Source: HK1 sp965215295 (GTDB taxonomy: Bacteria; Pseudomonadota; Gammaproteobacteria; HK1). From it: DNA of 64,000 nt. The notes under the pieces are model-generated. The model was not told the DNA's origin, searched no databases, and saw nothing but the letters and a program-made list of their open reading frames with translations. This document shows, piece by piece, positions 62,727 through 64,000 of this stretch (position 1 is the first letter of the stretch; each line of letters opens with the position of its first letter). The stretch spans positions 1,612,001 to 1,676,000 of the forward strand of contig OZ244045.1 in the NCBI GenBank assembly GCA_965215295.1, given 5' to 3'. Position numbers and translations under genes: made by a program.

Positions 62727-64000
62727 ACAGAAACTCCTCGTAGTCGAGATCGATATTCCGGGGAACCGGACCATGCCTCGGAGACCTGCTCTTCCGCGGC
62801 TCGACAAGTGCGCTTTCTCCACCGGACAAGCAGCGGAGTATGGCGTGAACGGCGTCCAGAGTGGTCATCCAGCCCTTGGCCGAAGCCTCGTCGAACCAGA
62901 CGGCGCACGCACCGCGTGGATAGACTGCGCCCAGAACCCCGTAGTTGTCTTGAAAGACGAATGTCGGATCGTCCTCGAACTCCAGTCCTTTGGACAGAAA
63001 CATGCCGTGATCGCCGTACACCAGGAGAATCGCATCGGGGTCGTTGTCTTCCAAATGGCGGATGATTGCATCCAAGTAGCGAGCCGCAGATTCGCTTCCT
63101 CTGATGTTATAGCTCTTGTATGCTTCGAACTGCTCCACGTTGCCGTGGAGGAATGACTTGTGCACGTGTCCCGGTGCATACATGTGGGCCATCACGAATT
63201 GAGGCCCATCATTGCCGCTCGCCTTCTCGATCGCCTCGACGGTCAACCTCAACCTTTGGTTCCAACGGAAGCTTCCGCCGAACCAGCGGCAGTAACCCCA
63301 GAAAGAGAGAATTCGTATGCTGGCATCCAGCAGATTGCAGACGGAACTTCTATCGAGTGTGATGTAGTTGTCGATATAAGGACCCTTGCGCCTCCCGAAG
63401 TAGTCATTGGAGTAGATCGAGGTCGTCTCGTACCCGTTGCGATGAAGGATGCCGAGCAGAGCACTCGGATTCCGGCCGGAGAACAGGAACGGATCAGAGT
63501 CTCTGCCCTGCTTTTCCAATTCCCTTCGTTGCGAAGCGTACACATCGACATCCAGAGCCAGCACCGAGTAGAGGGCATGCTTTGTTTTTACGGAGTCGGA
63601 GAAGAAATTGGAAAAACGGCGCATCCTGTCCTCGACCAGATCGTGAAACCCGGTGGTCTCCACTCCGAGGTTCTTGCGAAGCAGAGAACGCGGGACCATG
63701 GCATCGAAAGAGACAAAATACAGGTTCGGGGTCCGCTGGAAGGAGATTTGCCGAATGTTCGATACGTCTCCCGACACCGGGGTACCATCCTCCGCCAAGT
63801 GCCCACCTGCAATCACCCCGAGACCCAGCAATGCCACCCCCGAAAGCGCTACGCCGCCCCACCGCAACTCGTCAACGACACGGAAGGCCACGAACAGTCC
63901 CGCCCAGGACATGACGCACAGCAGGGCAAGGAGTGCCCTGCTCCCGGCAAGATAGAGATCGGTGTGAACGATGTACGCCGTTCCGACGCCAGCCAGCACG
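62719..64000 (-). CDS. Sulfatase/alkaline-phosphatase-fold membrane protein, N-terminus outside window
   Basis: The frame is open to the window edge, so the N-terminus is missing. The visible part ends a membrane domain (three helices, ALLALLCVMSWAGLFVAF and GVALSGVALLGLGVIAGGHL) and then contains a sulfatase-fold domain: NLYFVSFDAMVPRSLL, the Asn/Thr region SVKTKHALYS, FVMAHMYAPGHVH and LLVYGDHGMF. Such proteins transfer phosphoethanolamine or phosphoglycerol, or cleave sulfate. It is lower in G+C than the rest of the window. The order sulfatase-fold / small membrane protein / methyltransferase suggests surface-polysaccharide modification. Confidence 0.75.
   Translation of the reverse strand, partial: VLAGVGTAYIVHTDLYLAGSRALLALLCVMSWAGLFVAFRVVDELRWGGVALSGVALLGLGVIAGGHLAEDGTPVSGDVSNIRQISFQRTPNLYFVSFDAMVPRSLLRKNLGVETTGFHDLVEDRMRRFSNFFSDSVKTKHALYSVLALDVDVYASQRRELEKQGRDSDPFLFSGRNPSALLGILHRNGYETTSIYSNDYFGRRKGPYIDNYITLDRSSVCNLLDASIRILSFWGYCRWFGGSFRWNQRLRLTVEAIEKASGNDGPQFVMAHMYAPGHVHKSFLHGNVEQFEAYKSYNIRGSESAARYLDAIIRHLEDNDPDAILLVYGDHGMFLSKGLEFEDDPTFVFQDNYGVLGAVYPRGACAVWFDEASAKGWMTTLDAVHAILRCLSGGESALVEPRKSRSPRHGPVPRNIDLDYEEFLYE

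Overview
The window is about 70% G+C, almost fully coding, and chromosomal. I infer a gammaproteobacterium. The order gshB-tonB-yqgE at the left end and the divergent tesA / ybbA-ybbP pair near 38-39 kb are typical of that class, and the one tRNA gene encodes its own CCA. Gene content (sulfolactate lyase, a DgcA-like demethylase, phytanoyl-CoA-type dioxygenases, DUF3604, glutathione-dependent formaldehyde oxidation) suggests a marine or host-associated heterotroph; that part is a guess.

Layout. 0-8.5 kb: gshB, a TonB-like protein, yqgE, a small monooxygenase, a GST, a benzoate-type CoA ligase, a malate/lactate dehydrogenase-family enzyme and an HSL-type esterase. 8.5-10.6 kb: a vapB antitoxin whose vapC is cut off after about 18 codons by a low-G+C restriction-modification island. 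10.6-13.5 kb: a UGSC-motif selenoprotein with an in-frame TGA, a small lipoprotein pair, and a thioredoxin-fused partner. 13.6-25.5 kb: an F420-type oxidoreductase, hydrolase, DUF1127 protein, MFS transporter, 2OG oxygenase, oligopeptidase B, glutamine amidotransferase, suyAB-like sulfo-lyase and an AAA ATPase. 25.6-40.6 kb: CCA-adding enzyme, class V aminotransferase, DUF3604 protein, tRNA-Ser(CGA), L,D-transpeptidase, hydroxyisobutyrate-type dehydrogenase, ABC exporter of the YbbAP type, tesA, GNAT. 40.8-47.9 kb: a peptide export locus with a 54-aa double-glycine precursor divergent from an HlyD-type adaptor, a C39 peptidase/ABC transporter and a second ABC transporter (NHLP/NHLM class). 48-60.9 kb: pantoate-kinase-like GHMP kinase, ChaC, PhyH dioxygenase, Amt, DUF1640 coiled-coil protein, DgcA-like demethylase, SDR, PhnZ-like HD protein, frmA-frmB. 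61-64 kb: a methyltransferase, a small membrane protein and a sulfatase-fold protein that runs off the end.

The most unusual whole-window property is that most intergenic gaps, and several gene interiors, hold locally derived tandem repeats. Each locus has its own unit sequence, but the units are often 60-75 bp. Many copies begin inside the 3' end of the upstream gene and carry extra copies of its last codons and stop. In other genes the repeats stay in frame and lengthen linkers, most strikingly 20-residue repeats in the YbbP-like permease.

How genes may work together: suyAB would release sulfite and pyruvate from sulfolactate. The DgcA-like demethylase would release formaldehyde close to frmA/frmB, which need the glutathione made by gshB and turned over by ChaC. 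The precursor peptide, C39 transporter, second ABC transporter and HlyD adaptor form one self-contained secretion unit with no modifying enzyme visible nearby.
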